A stretch of DNA of 5,180 nucleotides from Polaromonas sp. (GTDB lineage: Bacteria; Pseudomonadota; Gammaproteobacteria; Burkholderiales; Burkholderiaceae_C). The stretch's first letter is position 1. Each line of letters starts with the position of its first letter. The DNA lies in assembly GCA_026786065.1 (NCBI GenBank), contig JAJAYS010000245.1:1-5180 (forward strand), given 5' to 3'. Position numbers and translations under genes: made by a program. Shown piece by piece: positions 1 through 5,173 of the stretch. The notes beneath the pieces are model-generated. The model saw only the letters and a program-made list of their open reading frames with translations. It was not told the origin of the DNA and ran no database searches.

Positions 1-145
1 CGTCGAAGCCGATGCCTTTGGCCTCGAACCATTGCCCCAGCCGCAGGCTTTGTTGCCGGCCCATCGGGCTGAGCAGGTCGTAGTCGTCTGCGCCAAATGA
101 AGCCTGACCGTGGCGGATCAAATAAAGAGTGCCCATGCGCTGCAT
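1..145 (-). CDS. Histidine phosphatase family protein (phosphoglycerate mutase-like), N-terminal fragment cut by the window edge
   Basis: The first 48 residues are visible. They contain the phosphatase-1 signature LIRHGQAS (residues 9-16), in which the histidine of RHG is the phospho-acceptor. After it comes an LSPMGRQQ stretch (residues 26-33), the usual start of the first helix in this superfamily. Members are cytosolic phosphatases or mutases that act through a phosphohistidine intermediate; the substrate cannot be told from this fragment. Two in-frame starts are possible: ATG at 145 and ATG at 136, the latter giving [10 protein letters not shown], which looks more like the usual family N-terminus. 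I kept 145 because GGATGGG lies a reasonable distance upstream of it. The gene follows the VOC gene after 82 nt, and a hexamer repeat lies just upstream. The rest of the protein lies left of position 1. Confidence 0.85.
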   Translation of the reverse strand, partial: MQRMGTLYLIRHGQASFGADDYDLLSPMGRQQSLRLGQWFEAKGIGFD

Positions 146-155
146 TTAAACCCAT

Positions 156-182
156 CCGGTGCCGGTGCCGGTGCCGGTGCCG
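156..182. repeat. Hexanucleotide tandem repeat (CCGGTG, 4.5 perfect copies)
   Basis: Four perfect CCGGTG units run from 156 to 179, followed by CCG at 180-182. On the minus strand this reads as CACCGG units ending about 10 nt upstream of the phosphatase ATG at 145. It lies in the gap between the VOC stop codon and the phosphatase start, so it is non-coding for both genes. It overlaps the area where the phosphatase ribosome-binding site would be expected. Confidence 0.9.
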
Positions 183-227
183 TGCGGCGCGGCGCGGGCA
201 CGCCGGCTAACAAGGCTTAAACACCGG

Positions 228-932
228 CTAAAGGCCCCTCGATTCGATGGTGACAGCCCCAAGCGGCGTTTGCAGCGTGGCAGTGAGATTGGGCGAGCCC
301 GGCGTGACCTTCACATCGGCCAGCCCGATTGCGTCGTAGCCCGCGCGCAGTGCCGCGGCACGCGGGTGCCGCACTGCCAGCGACTGCAGCACCACACCCG
401 AGCTGGGCATGCTGCGCGCCGGATGCACGGCGCCCCATTCAATCAGGGTCGGAAGTGCGCCATAAAAAAGCCGCTGTCCGTCTTGCCGTACCGTGATCTT
501 CCAGCTCAGCAGGCCTTGTGCGGTGGGGCGCGATGCAGGCAATACCGCGCCGCGGTCCAGGCCAAGGCGGGCCAGTGCGCGCGCCCCGGCATCGGCGTGG
601 GTGGTGCTAACAACGAAATGAACCAGTCCCGGGCCATATTGCGTCAAATGCGCCTGCAGTTCTGGATCATCCAGGTCAAACCAGCGTCTCTCTGGCGCAG
701 AACGTGCGCTGGCTGCGCCCGCCTGTATGGCGATGATTTCAAAGTAAGCCAGCGGAAAAGCCGGTGACGCAATCGAAAAAAGCCGGTTGTGCGTGCCCAT
801 CAGCCGATGCTCGCCGCCCGGCCCCGGCGTGATGCCCAGCGTTTTCTCACACCACCGAACGCCATCGGCCAGGCTGGCGGCGGCGACGACCAGATGGTCG
901 ATGCGCGAGGTAAGCGGCGCGGCGGTGCTCAT
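228..932 (-). CDS. VOC superfamily, glyoxalase-like domain protein
   Basis: This 234-residue protein resembles the Glyoxalase_3-like branch of the vicinal oxygen chelate superfamily. It opens with IDHLVVA (residues 11-17), the beta strand that usually carries the first metal-ligand histidine (H13). GEHRLMGTHNRLFSI follows at 40-54 and the strand YFEIIAI at 63-69. A second half-module holds LVHFVV (103-108) and LPTLIEWG (160-167, with E165), then HP at 170-171. E65 and E165 are plausible metal ligands by position. VOC enzymes include glyoxalases, dioxygenases and epimerases; which reaction applies here cannot be decided. The ATG at 932 was chosen because the open frame further upstream lies inside the PhzF gene and because IDHLVV falls close to the expected N-terminus. 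The gap to the PhzF stop is 5 nt and no clear Shine-Dalgarno is visible, so translation probably depends on coupling. Confidence 0.82.
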   Translation of the reverse strand: MSTAAPLTSRIDHLVVAAASLADGVRWCEKTLGITPGPGGEHRLMGTHNRLFSIASPAFPLAYFEIIAIQAGAASARSAPERRWFDLDDPELQAHLTQYGPGLVHFVVSTTHADAGARALARLGLDRGAVLPASRPTAQGLLSWKITVRQDGQRLFYGALPTLIEWGAVHPARSMPSSGVVLQSLAVRHPRAAALRAGYDAIGLADVKVTPGSPNLTATLQTPLGAVTIESRGL

Positions 933-937
933 GGCGT

Positions 938-1885
938 CTAAAGCGTCACGCGGCCGTCGATGCAGGTCACCGAATCGCCGCCTACCCAGACCTGGCCCTG
1001 GGCGTCGCGCTCCAGATGCACTTGCCCGGCGCGGCCCAGGCAGATGCCTTGCGATGCCCGGTACTGCTCGGGCGCATGGCCGTCGGCCATTAACCACTGG
1101 GCCAGGCTGGCGTTGAGACTGCCCGTCACCGGGTCTTCGTAGCCACGGGTCGAGCCGATAAAACCGCGCACTTCGACATCCGGCTTAAAAACGGCCGCGG
1201 CGTTGTTCGGCGGCGCAGCACTGAACGCCCGGGCCTCGCGGCTGGCGCGGGAAATCAGCTGCGGCTGCCGGTCCGGCGGGTACACACCGGCAACCCCGAC
1301 ATGCACATCCAGCTTTCCGAGCGCCTGGTAGTCTGGCGTGATCTGGAGCACAGTTTCGGGGCTGTCGAGCAGGAAACAGAGCCAAACCAGACCGTTGTTG
1401 AGTTCCTGCGTTGCCGTGATCTGCTTCGCCTCCAAACCCAGCGCTGCAGCGATTTGGGCCCGCAACGCCGGGCTCATGGGCGAACGCGTCAAGGGCGGGG
1501 CGGCAAAGGCCTGGCGCCGCCGGCCGGCGTCCAGCCCCTGCACCTCTTGCCGGCGAATCTTCACCAGCCCCACCGTGCACTGCTGCACGACAAAAACCGG
1601 GCTGCGGGGCTGGCCACCGGCCTGCAACCAGCTGTGGCAGCTGCCGAGCGTCGGATGACCGGCGAAATTGAGCTCGCGGTCCGGCGTGAAAATCCGGACC
1701 CGGTAGTCTGCCAAAGCGTCGGTAGGCGGCAGTAAAAACGTGGTTTCAGACAGGTTGGTCCAGGCCGCAAACCGCTGCATGGCGGCGTCGTCCAGGCCCG
1801 TGCCGTCCATCACCACGGCCAGCGGGTTGCCGAAGTAGGGCTGGTCGGTGAACACATCGACTTGTTTGAAGGCTCGGAGTTTCAT
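938..1885 (-). CDS. PhzF family isomerase/epimerase-like protein
   Basis: This 315-residue protein has the PhzF / diaminopimelate-epimerase-type fold signatures. VDVFTDQPYFGNPLAVV (residues 9-25) is the family N-terminus. NLSETTFLL (44-52) carries E47, matching the catalytic glutamate of PhzF. RIFTPDRELNFAGHPTLG (64-81) contains the GHPT loop. Near the C-terminus EDPVTGSLNASLAQW (250-264) is the phosphate- or carboxylate-binding loop. Characterised PhzF isomerises a dihydrohydroxyanthranilate in phenazine synthesis, but most members, like this one, occur without other phenazine genes, so a phenazine role should not be inferred. The length is slightly above the family norm (about 260-300). ATG at 1885 is preferred to a TTG at 1933 because the homology begins with MKLRAFKQVDVF. 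The 60 nt separating it from the GST stop contains no good Shine-Dalgarno. The VOC gene follows after 5 nt. Confidence 0.93.
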   Translation of the reverse strand: MKLRAFKQVDVFTDQPYFGNPLAVVMDGTGLDDAAMQRFAAWTNLSETTFLLPPTDALADYRVRIFTPDRELNFAGHPTLGSCHSWLQAGGQPRSPVFVVQQCTVGLVKIRRQEVQGLDAGRRRQAFAAPPLTRSPMSPALRAQIAAALGLEAKQITATQELNNGLVWLCFLLDSPETVLQITPDYQALGKLDVHVGVAGVYPPDRQPQLISRASREARAFSAAPPNNAAAVFKPDVEVRGFIGSTRGYEDPVTGSLNASLAQWLMADGHAPEQYRASQGICLGRAGQVHLERDAQGQVWVGGDSVTCIDGRVTL

Positions 1886-1945
1886 GGTGAGGCTGGGTTC
1901 GGGGTGAGATGCGTTGGGGTAGGTGCGGCGCAAAAAGGCGGGGGA

Positions 1946-2566
1946 TCAGGACAGCGCCAGGTCGAGCACGCCGGCACTGGTCTGGCGCGCCCGCAAACCG
2001 GCAAACCAGCGCTCGACGTGCGGTCGGCTTTGCCGGGTTTGTGGCAGCGCGAACCAGCGATGGGCCTCGCAGGCCAGCGGAATGTCGGCCATCGAGAACT
2101 GCGCGCCCAGCATGAACTCGCGCGTTGCCAGGTGCGCGTCCAGCGTTGCCATCAGCGACTCCACGGCGGCATTCGACTCGGCAATCAGCGCCAGATCGCG
2201 CTGCTCGGCCGGCGTGCGAACCAGCTGCCAGAAACCGGGCCGGCTGGCCGGGTTAAAGGTGGTCTGCTGCCAGTCCATCCAGCGCTCGGCGTCAAAGCGT
2301 TCGCGCAGGGCTTGCGGGTACAGCGTGTCGGGCGCATGTCTGGCGCACAGGTAGCGCACGATAACGTTGGATTCCCACAATGTGTAGTCGCCGTCCTCGA
2401 TCACCGGCACCAGCGAGTTCGGGTTCAGCCGCAAGTACTCGGGCGTTTTGACAACGCCGAATAGCCCACCAGCTTCGGTGCGCTGAAAGTCCAGGCCCAG
2501 CTCCTGCGCGGTCCAGACCACTTTTTTGACGTTGATCGAGCTGATCCGGCCCCAGATCTTCAGCAT
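1946..2566 (-). CDS. Glutathione S-transferase family protein
   Basis: This 206-residue protein has the standard two-domain GST layout. The thioredoxin-like N-terminal domain begins MLKIWGRISSINVKKV; serines at 9-10 occupy the usual catalytic position. VPVIED (53-58) supplies the cis-proline (P54) and ESN (65-67) is the glutathione gamma-glutamyl-binding motif. The all-helical C-terminal domain contains FMLGAQFSMADIPLA (151-165), with the N-capping box SMAD at 158-161. Such proteins are cytosolic and conjugate glutathione to, or remove it from, electrophilic small molecules; the substrate is unknown. The start ATG at 2566 is fixed by the family N-terminus. It overlaps the TGA of the upstream aminotransferase remnant (ATGCTGA), so translation is probably coupled to that relic. 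The same frame stays open far upstream through the cupin gene, but that sequence is unlike any GST. Confidence 0.94.
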   Translation of the reverse strand: MLKIWGRISSINVKKVVWTAQELGLDFQRTEAGGLFGVVKTPEYLRLNPNSLVPVIEDGDYTLWESNVIVRYLCARHAPDTLYPQALRERFDAERWMDWQQTTFNPASRPGFWQLVRTPAEQRDLALIAESNAAVESLMATLDAHLATREFMLGAQFSMADIPLACEAHRWFALPQTRQSRPHVERWFAGLRARQTSAGVLDLALS

Positions 2567-2694
2567 TCCACAGCCCCCATGCCGGCGAACCGGGGCGCCA
2601 TCGGCCCGGTGCCGGGCGTTCCCACCGGTTTCAGAATCTCGCGGATCACCGACGGGTTCATTTTTTCGGTGCGCCGGGCTTGTATCCACTGCAT
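2560..2694 (-). pseudogene. Remnant of a PLP-dependent (class I/II, MocR/2-aminoadipate type) aminotransferase, N-terminus only
   Basis: A 44-codon frame starts with ATG at 2694, two nt after the cupin stop, behind a very good Shine-Dalgarno. Residues 1-22 include MNPSVIREILK (12-22). This closely matches my recollection of the start of fold-type I aminotransferases of the 2-aminoadipate/MocR-like group, which read xxSxIREILKxTExPGxISFAGGLPSP. After residue 22 the match dissolves: only PG (27-28) and FAG (36-38) recall the family, and the frame ends at TGA 2560-2562. The remaining roughly 350 residues, including the PLP lysine, are absent. I interpret this as a deletion relic. Alternatives are a genuine 44-residue leader peptide or a chance resemblance. 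It overlaps the GST start by 7 nt, so it may now serve only to deliver ribosomes to the GST gene. Confidence 0.62.
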
Positions 2695-2696
2695 GT

Positions 2697-3032
2697 TCAC
2701 TCTCCTGCTGGCGGGCCGTAAAACACGACCCAGGTAACGAAATCTTCGCTGAAATTTTCGAACTGGTGCGCCACCTGCGCGGCGACAAAGAACGCGTCGC
2801 CTGCTGCGGCGGCGTAGCGCTGGCCGTTGATGACGATTTCGCCCTGGCCGCTATGGATGAAATACAGCTCGTCCTGCGAGTGCGGCTGTTGCCGGTCGCG
2901 GCCCTTGGGAGCAAAAACCTCGACGCTCATTGTGCCGCCGGCCATCATGGTGACGAAGGGCGCGCCCTCGGGCCATATGGTGGTCGGCGCGGCGGGCAGA
3001 CGGCCCAAGGCCTCGCTGATTGACGCTTTCAT
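2697..3032 (-). CDS. Small single-domain cupin protein
   Basis: This 111-residue protein is a minimal cupin, a cytosolic beta-barrel that usually binds one metal. Cupin motif 1 is PHSQDELYFIHSGQG (residues 50-64). H51 and E55 are in place and E55-x6-G62 fits, but the second histidine of the classical HxH is Q53. Motif 2 is GDAFFVAAQVAHQFEN (78-93), with H89 and N93 present and the usual P-x-G turn replaced by A84-A-Q. Metal binding by H51, E55 and H89 is therefore plausible but atypical. Single-domain cupins range from dioxygenases and isomerases to sensors, so no reaction is assigned. Its ATG overlaps the EamA stop (ATGA, 3032-3029), which shows coupling. The purine-rich GGGGGTGG just upstream can act as a ribosome-binding site. 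Confidence 0.88.
   Translation of the reverse strand: MKASISEALGRLPAAPTTIWPEGAPFVTMMAGGTMSVEVFAPKGRDRQQPHSQDELYFIHSGQGEIVINGQRYAAAAGDAFFVAAQVAHQFENFSEDFVTWVVFYGPPAGE
2702..2706 (-). promoter_or_regulatory. Strong Shine-Dalgarno (AGGAG) for the aminotransferase remnant
   Basis: The minus strand reads CAGGAGAGTGAACATG, placing AGGAG 7 nt before the ATG at 2694. It lies within the last codons of the cupin gene. This is the best ribosome-binding site in the operon, which argues that 2694 was once the start of a real gene and was not picked by chance. Confidence 0.75.
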
Positions 3033-3976
3033 TTCACCACCCCCACCGGCATTTTTTTGCCGACAAACACCGTCGCAATCACGGCCAGACCGAAGCCGAC
3101 GGTGATCGCGTCGAGCTTCTCACCCAGCAAAGGCTGGGCAAACAGCATCGACAAAAACGGCTGCGCCAGTTGCACCTGGCTCACCCGCACCGCGCCACCC
3201 AGCGCCAGGCCGCGGTACCACGCGAAAAAGCCGATCCACATCGAGAACACGGCCAAATAGGCGAAGGCCCACCAGCTTGCGGGGTCGATGCCGCGCCAGT
3301 CGGAAGGCGCATGGAGACAGGCCAGGGGCAGGGTCACCGGGAGCGACATCACCAGCACCCAGCAGATGACGCGTTCGGCGCCGAGGGTTGGTGTCAAGCG
3401 CGCCCCACCGATGTAGCCAAAGGCCGCGCTCAGCATGGCGAGCAGCAAAAACACATCGGCCAAATGCAGGCTGAATTGCCCGGCGCTATTGGCCGAGCGG
3501 ATGACCATGAAGGTCAGCACCAGCAGCGTACCGAGTAGCGCACAGGCCCAGAACGCAGCGCTGGGTTTCTGCCGGAACCAGACCGCCGCCACCACGGCGG
3601 TGGCCAGCGGCAGCAAGCCGGTGATAACCGCGCCGTGCGTGCTGGGCACAAATTGCAGCGCCAGCGCCAAAAAGAGCGGGAAGCCCACCACCACGCCCAG
3701 CGCGGTGAAAGCCAGCAGCCCCCATTGGTCGCGCCCGGGCAGAGCCAGGTCGCCGCGTGCCCGCTGAACCAGCAGATACAGCACCGACAGCACGCCCGCG
3801 ACGGCGGCCCGGCCGAAGGTGACGAACCACGGCGAGAGTTGCGGCGCGCCGGCCGAACCCACGGCCAGCTTGGTCAGCGGCAGTGTGGCTGAAAAAATCA
3901 CGATGCCCAGCAGCCCCAGCCACAGGCCGCGGTTGACATGCAGGATGGGCTCCGGCTTTCCGGCGAGGCTGCTCAT
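3029..3976 (-). CDS. EamA-domain transporter (drug/metabolite transporter superfamily)
   Basis: This 315-residue inner-membrane protein has about ten hydrophobic segments in two EamA repeats, roughly residues 17-158 and 172-305. The first repeat includes GLWLGLLGIVIFSATLPLTKLAV (17-39), an FGRAAVAG segment (54-61) and VPSTHGAVITGLLPLATAVVA (110-130). The second has FLLLAMLSAAFGYIGGARL (176-194), AYLAVFSMWIGFFAWYRGLALGG (239-261) and AQPFLSMLFAQPLLGEKL (271-288); the last is the well-conserved Q-P-hydrophobic-GE pattern of EamA repeats. It probably exports an amino acid or related metabolite; direction and substrate are inferred from the family only. ATG at 3976 was chosen because the homology starts there and because it overlaps the LysE stop by 4 nt (ATGA). 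The frame stays open further upstream, but only as an out-of-frame shadow of the LysE gene. Confidence 0.93.
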   Translation of the reverse strand: MSSLAGKPEPILHVNRGLWLGLLGIVIFSATLPLTKLAVGSAGAPQLSPWFVTFGRAAVAGVLSVLYLLVQRARGDLALPGRDQWGLLAFTALGVVVGFPLFLALALQFVPSTHGAVITGLLPLATAVVAAVWFRQKPSAAFWACALLGTLLVLTFMVIRSANSAGQFSLHLADVFLLLAMLSAAFGYIGGARLTPTLGAERVICWVLVMSLPVTLPLACLHAPSDWRGIDPASWWAFAYLAVFSMWIGFFAWYRGLALGGAVRVSQVQLAQPFLSMLFAQPLLGEKLDAITVGFGLAVIATVFVGKKMPVGVVK

Positions 3977-4611
3977 ATATAGAGCATCCAGACGGCGGTG
4001 GCGACCAGCACCAGCGCCATCAGGCGGTTGAACCAGGTCAACCGGCGGCCCGACCCGTCCGGCCCCGCTAGCCACCCGCGCAGCAGCGAGCCGGCGAGGG
4101 CATAACTCAGGTTGCTGGCAAACGCAAAAGCCATCATCACCGGCAGCACGACGGTAAAGCGTGGGCCGGGGTCGGGTCGGCCGGCGATCCAGCCGCTGAC
4201 GACGGCCAGCGCAAACAGCCACGCCTTGATGTTGACGAATTGCAACGCAGCGCCTTGCCAGAACGTGACAGTGGGGGGCTTGGCGTCTGCAGGGGCCAGA
4301 GCGGCCGGAGTCTGCCGATCGATGCGGACGTCGAGCCCGACCAGCCTGGCCGCCAGCCAGAGCAGGTACACCACGCCAAGAAACTTCAGCGCCGACGCCA
4401 ACATGGGTACTGCCAGCAATAGCGCGCCCAGCCCGAGCGCGCACAGCGCCAGCATCACGCCCCAGCCTGCCGGCACCGAGCAGACGAAGGGCATTGCGTG
4501 GCGCACTCCGAAATTGGCGCCCAGGGCGGCAGCCAGTGTGGTGTTGGGCCCAGGCGAAAAGCTCATGGCCGTGGCCAGCGCCAGCAGGGTGGTGAATTCT
4601 TGCCAGTTCAT
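3973..4611 (-). CDS. LysE/RhtB family amino-acid exporter
   Basis: This 212-residue membrane protein matches the LysE/RhtB translocator family in length and layout. SFSPGPNTTLAAALGANFG (residues 17-35) contains the diagnostic PGPN at 20-23. WGVMLALCALGLGALLL (50-66) and ALKFLGVVYLLWLAARLVG (74-92) are the next membrane segments, with a soluble loop around 93-115. FVNIKAWLFALAVVSG (125-140) is the usual FxNPKAxxF motif, here with I in place of P. Two more segments lie at about 152-178 and 195-211. Proteins of this family export amino acids and derivatives such as lysine, threonine, homoserine or cysteine; the substrate here is unknown. It is the first gene of the run. Only a weak AGAG lies upstream of the ATG at 4611. 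It overlaps the EamA start by 4 nt, pairing two unrelated exporters. Confidence 0.93.
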   Translation of the reverse strand: MNWQEFTTLLALATAMSFSPGPNTTLAAALGANFGVRHAMPFVCSVPAGWGVMLALCALGLGALLLAVPMLASALKFLGVVYLLWLAARLVGLDVRIDRQTPAALAPADAKPPTVTFWQGAALQFVNIKAWLFALAVVSGWIAGRPDPGPRFTVVLPVMMAFAFASNLSYALAGSLLRGWLAGPDGSGRRLTWFNRLMALVLVATAVWMLYI

Positions 4612-4727
4612 GGTTGCAACTCTAGTCGAAGGGCTGCAGGCGACCTTAGTGTGCGTGCCGGGCTGGACGCAACTGCTGCCTCTTGCTGAGGCGCCTGCGG
4701 GTTGTGGGGGGAGGGAGCTTGCACATG

Positions 4728-4736
4728 CTTATAGCA
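4728..4736 (-). promoter_or_regulatory. Candidate extended -10 promoter for the LysE-led operon
   Basis: The minus strand reads TGCTATAAG, an extended -10 (TGn plus TATAAG, five of six matches to TATAAT). No good -35 hexamer is found 16-18 bp upstream, which is tolerable for extended -10 promoters. Transcription would start near 4721, leaving a leader of about 110 nt before the LysE ATG. Confidence 0.35.
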
Positions 4737-4943
4737 ATGTCGTTGAAGTCGCCTGACCGATAGCCGAAGTAGCTACACCGGGCGGCAGTTGATGCGCTCG
4801 AGCAACGTCACCTGACAAGAATTCACCGCGTCGAATCGGCTGAGTTTGGTATTTGGACCGCACACCGGCGCCGTCAATGTGCAACAGCCTCGTCTTCCGG
4901 CAGCACATACCTCTCTTGATACAGCTTTAGCCGGCAGCAGTAA

Positions 4944-4973
4944 AAAATACTCATAAAGTATTATTTTAGTCAA
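4944..4973 (-). promoter_or_regulatory. Candidate sigma-70 promoter, leftward
   Basis: On the minus strand TTGACT (4973-4968, five of six matches) is followed after 18 bp by TATTTT (4949-4944, four of six) in strongly AT-rich sequence. It would transcribe toward the LysE operon with a leader of about 325 nt. The perfect inverted repeat at 4946-4962 lies over the -10 element and the spacer, a position suited to a repressor. Confidence 0.38.
4946..4962. repeat. Inverted repeat AATACT-N5-AGTATT over the leftward promoter
   Basis: Perfect 6-bp arms at 4946-4951 and 4957-4962 are separated by CATAA. The repeat covers most of the candidate -10 and its spacer. It could be an operator, but short AT-rich dyads arise readily by chance. 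Confidence 0.4.
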
Positions 4974-5019
4974 AACTTCCTGTGATTCAGATGCCTTCTA
5001 GTCATTTTCACGGCATTCT

Positions 5020-5044
5020 TGGTGCTTTCTATTGCGATGCACCA
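5020..5044. repeat. Inverted repeat TGGTGC-N13-GCACCA
   Basis: Perfect 6-bp arms lie at 5020-5025 and 5039-5044 with a 13-nt spacer. The arms are GC-rich within an AT-rich stretch, which makes them stand out. The centre is about 19 bases from 5050 and the arrangement sits between the two candidate promoters. No regulator can be named. Confidence 0.4.
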
Positions 5045-5069
5045 CAATCCAGTTTTGGTACGCGCGCAT

Positions 5070-5088
5070 ACAAATAGTTGCTATTTGT
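5070..5088. repeat. 19-bp perfect dyad ACAAATAG-TTG-CTATTTGT
   Basis: The arms are 8 bp each (5070-5077 and 5081-5088) around a 3-nt centre at 5079. The dyad overlaps the -35 element of the candidate rightward promoter. Together with the second dyad at 5100-5118 it forms a pair with centres 30 bp apart. Confidence 0.7.
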
Positions 5089-5114
5089 TAATTTTTAGTT
5101 ATTATTGTTACAAT
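5085..5114 (+). promoter_or_regulatory. Candidate sigma-70 promoter, rightward out of the window
   Basis: TTGTTA (5085-5090, four of six matches) and TACAAT (5109-5114, five of six) are separated by 18 bp of AT-rich sequence. Transcription would start near 5121 and leave the window at the right. A Shine-Dalgarno-like AGGACGA ends exactly at the edge. Both promoter elements fall inside the two 19-bp dyads. Confidence 0.42.
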
Positions 5115-5118
5115 AATA
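5100..5118. repeat. 19-bp perfect dyad TATTATTG-TTA-CAATAATA
   Basis: The arms are 8 bp each (5100-5107 and 5111-5118) around a 3-nt centre at 5109. The right arm covers the candidate -10 TACAAT. The dyad has the same architecture (8-3-8) as the one at 5070-5088. Confidence 0.7.
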
Positions 5119-5173
5119 GTTCGTCGCATAGCCGCCAAATTGTTCACGTTACGGGCTTGATTGTTGTGCTTGT

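Larger units (their letters stand above)
1..4611 (-). other. Probable eight-cistron operon (one cistron degraded), running off the left edge
   Basis: All genes from the LysE-type exporter to the histidine phosphatase share the minus strand. Junctions in order of transcription are: a 4-nt ATGA overlap, a second 4-nt ATGA overlap, a 2-nt gap, a 7-nt ATGCTGA overlap, a 60-nt gap, a 5-nt gap and an 82-nt gap. I see no stem-loop followed by a T-run at any junction. Co-transcription is therefore likely at least down to the VOC gene. The 82-nt gap before the phosphatase, which contains a hexamer repeat, is the weakest link and could hold a separate promoter. Operon status is inferred from spacing only. 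Confidence 0.75.

Noticed and set aside
181..206. Possible terminator between the VOC and phosphatase genes
   Set aside because: A 5-bp CGTGC/GCACG pairing exists but has a long GC-rich loop and no following T-run on the minus strand.
203..231. Direct repeat CCGGCTAA at 203-210 and 224-231
   Set aside because: Only 8 bp in GC-rich sequence, the second copy spanning the VOC stop codon; likely chance.
1886..1933. TTG start at 1933 for the PhzF-family gene
   Set aside because: The 16 extra residues match nothing in the family and have no Shine-Dalgarno. The conserved N-terminus starts at the ATG at 1885.
2604..2617. GCCCGG-TG-CCGGGC palindrome inside the aminotransferase remnant
   Set aside because: The loop is too tight for a full hairpin and there is no T-run; it is expected by chance in such GC-rich sequence, although it might mark the deletion junction.
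2567..2914. Long extension of the GST frame upstream through the cupin gene
   Set aside because: GST proteins of this type start at MLKIWGR; the extension is low-complexity S/A/R-rich sequence antisense in character to no known domain and is an out-of-frame shadow of the cupin gene.
3977..4444. N-terminal extension of the EamA frame by 156 codons
   Set aside because: The frame is open only because of high GC. It runs out of frame inside the LysE gene, is proline/arginine/glycine-rich and has no membrane-protein character. The EamA homology begins at 3976.
4870..4895. Insertion-sequence-like end (minus strand GGCTGTTGCACATTGA)
   Set aside because: It vaguely resembles terminal repeats of some insertion sequences, but I see no matching inverted copy, target duplication or transposase in the window.
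4773..4973. 66-codon minus-strand frame starting with TTG at 4973, and a 59-codon frame starting near 4908
   Set aside because: No recognisable product, poor starts (TTG coinciding with a -35 hexamer; ATG only one base after the purine run), and they lie in the presumed leader of the operon.
5020..5036. Possible sigma-54 promoter on the plus strand (GG ... GC)
   Set aside because: The GG and GC dinucleotides are one base too far apart (11 nt between them, not 10), and the surrounding consensus is poor.
5020..5044. NtrC-type binding site
   Set aside because: Half-sites GGTGC and GCACC are present but in the opposite order and with too long a spacer compared with the NtrC consensus.
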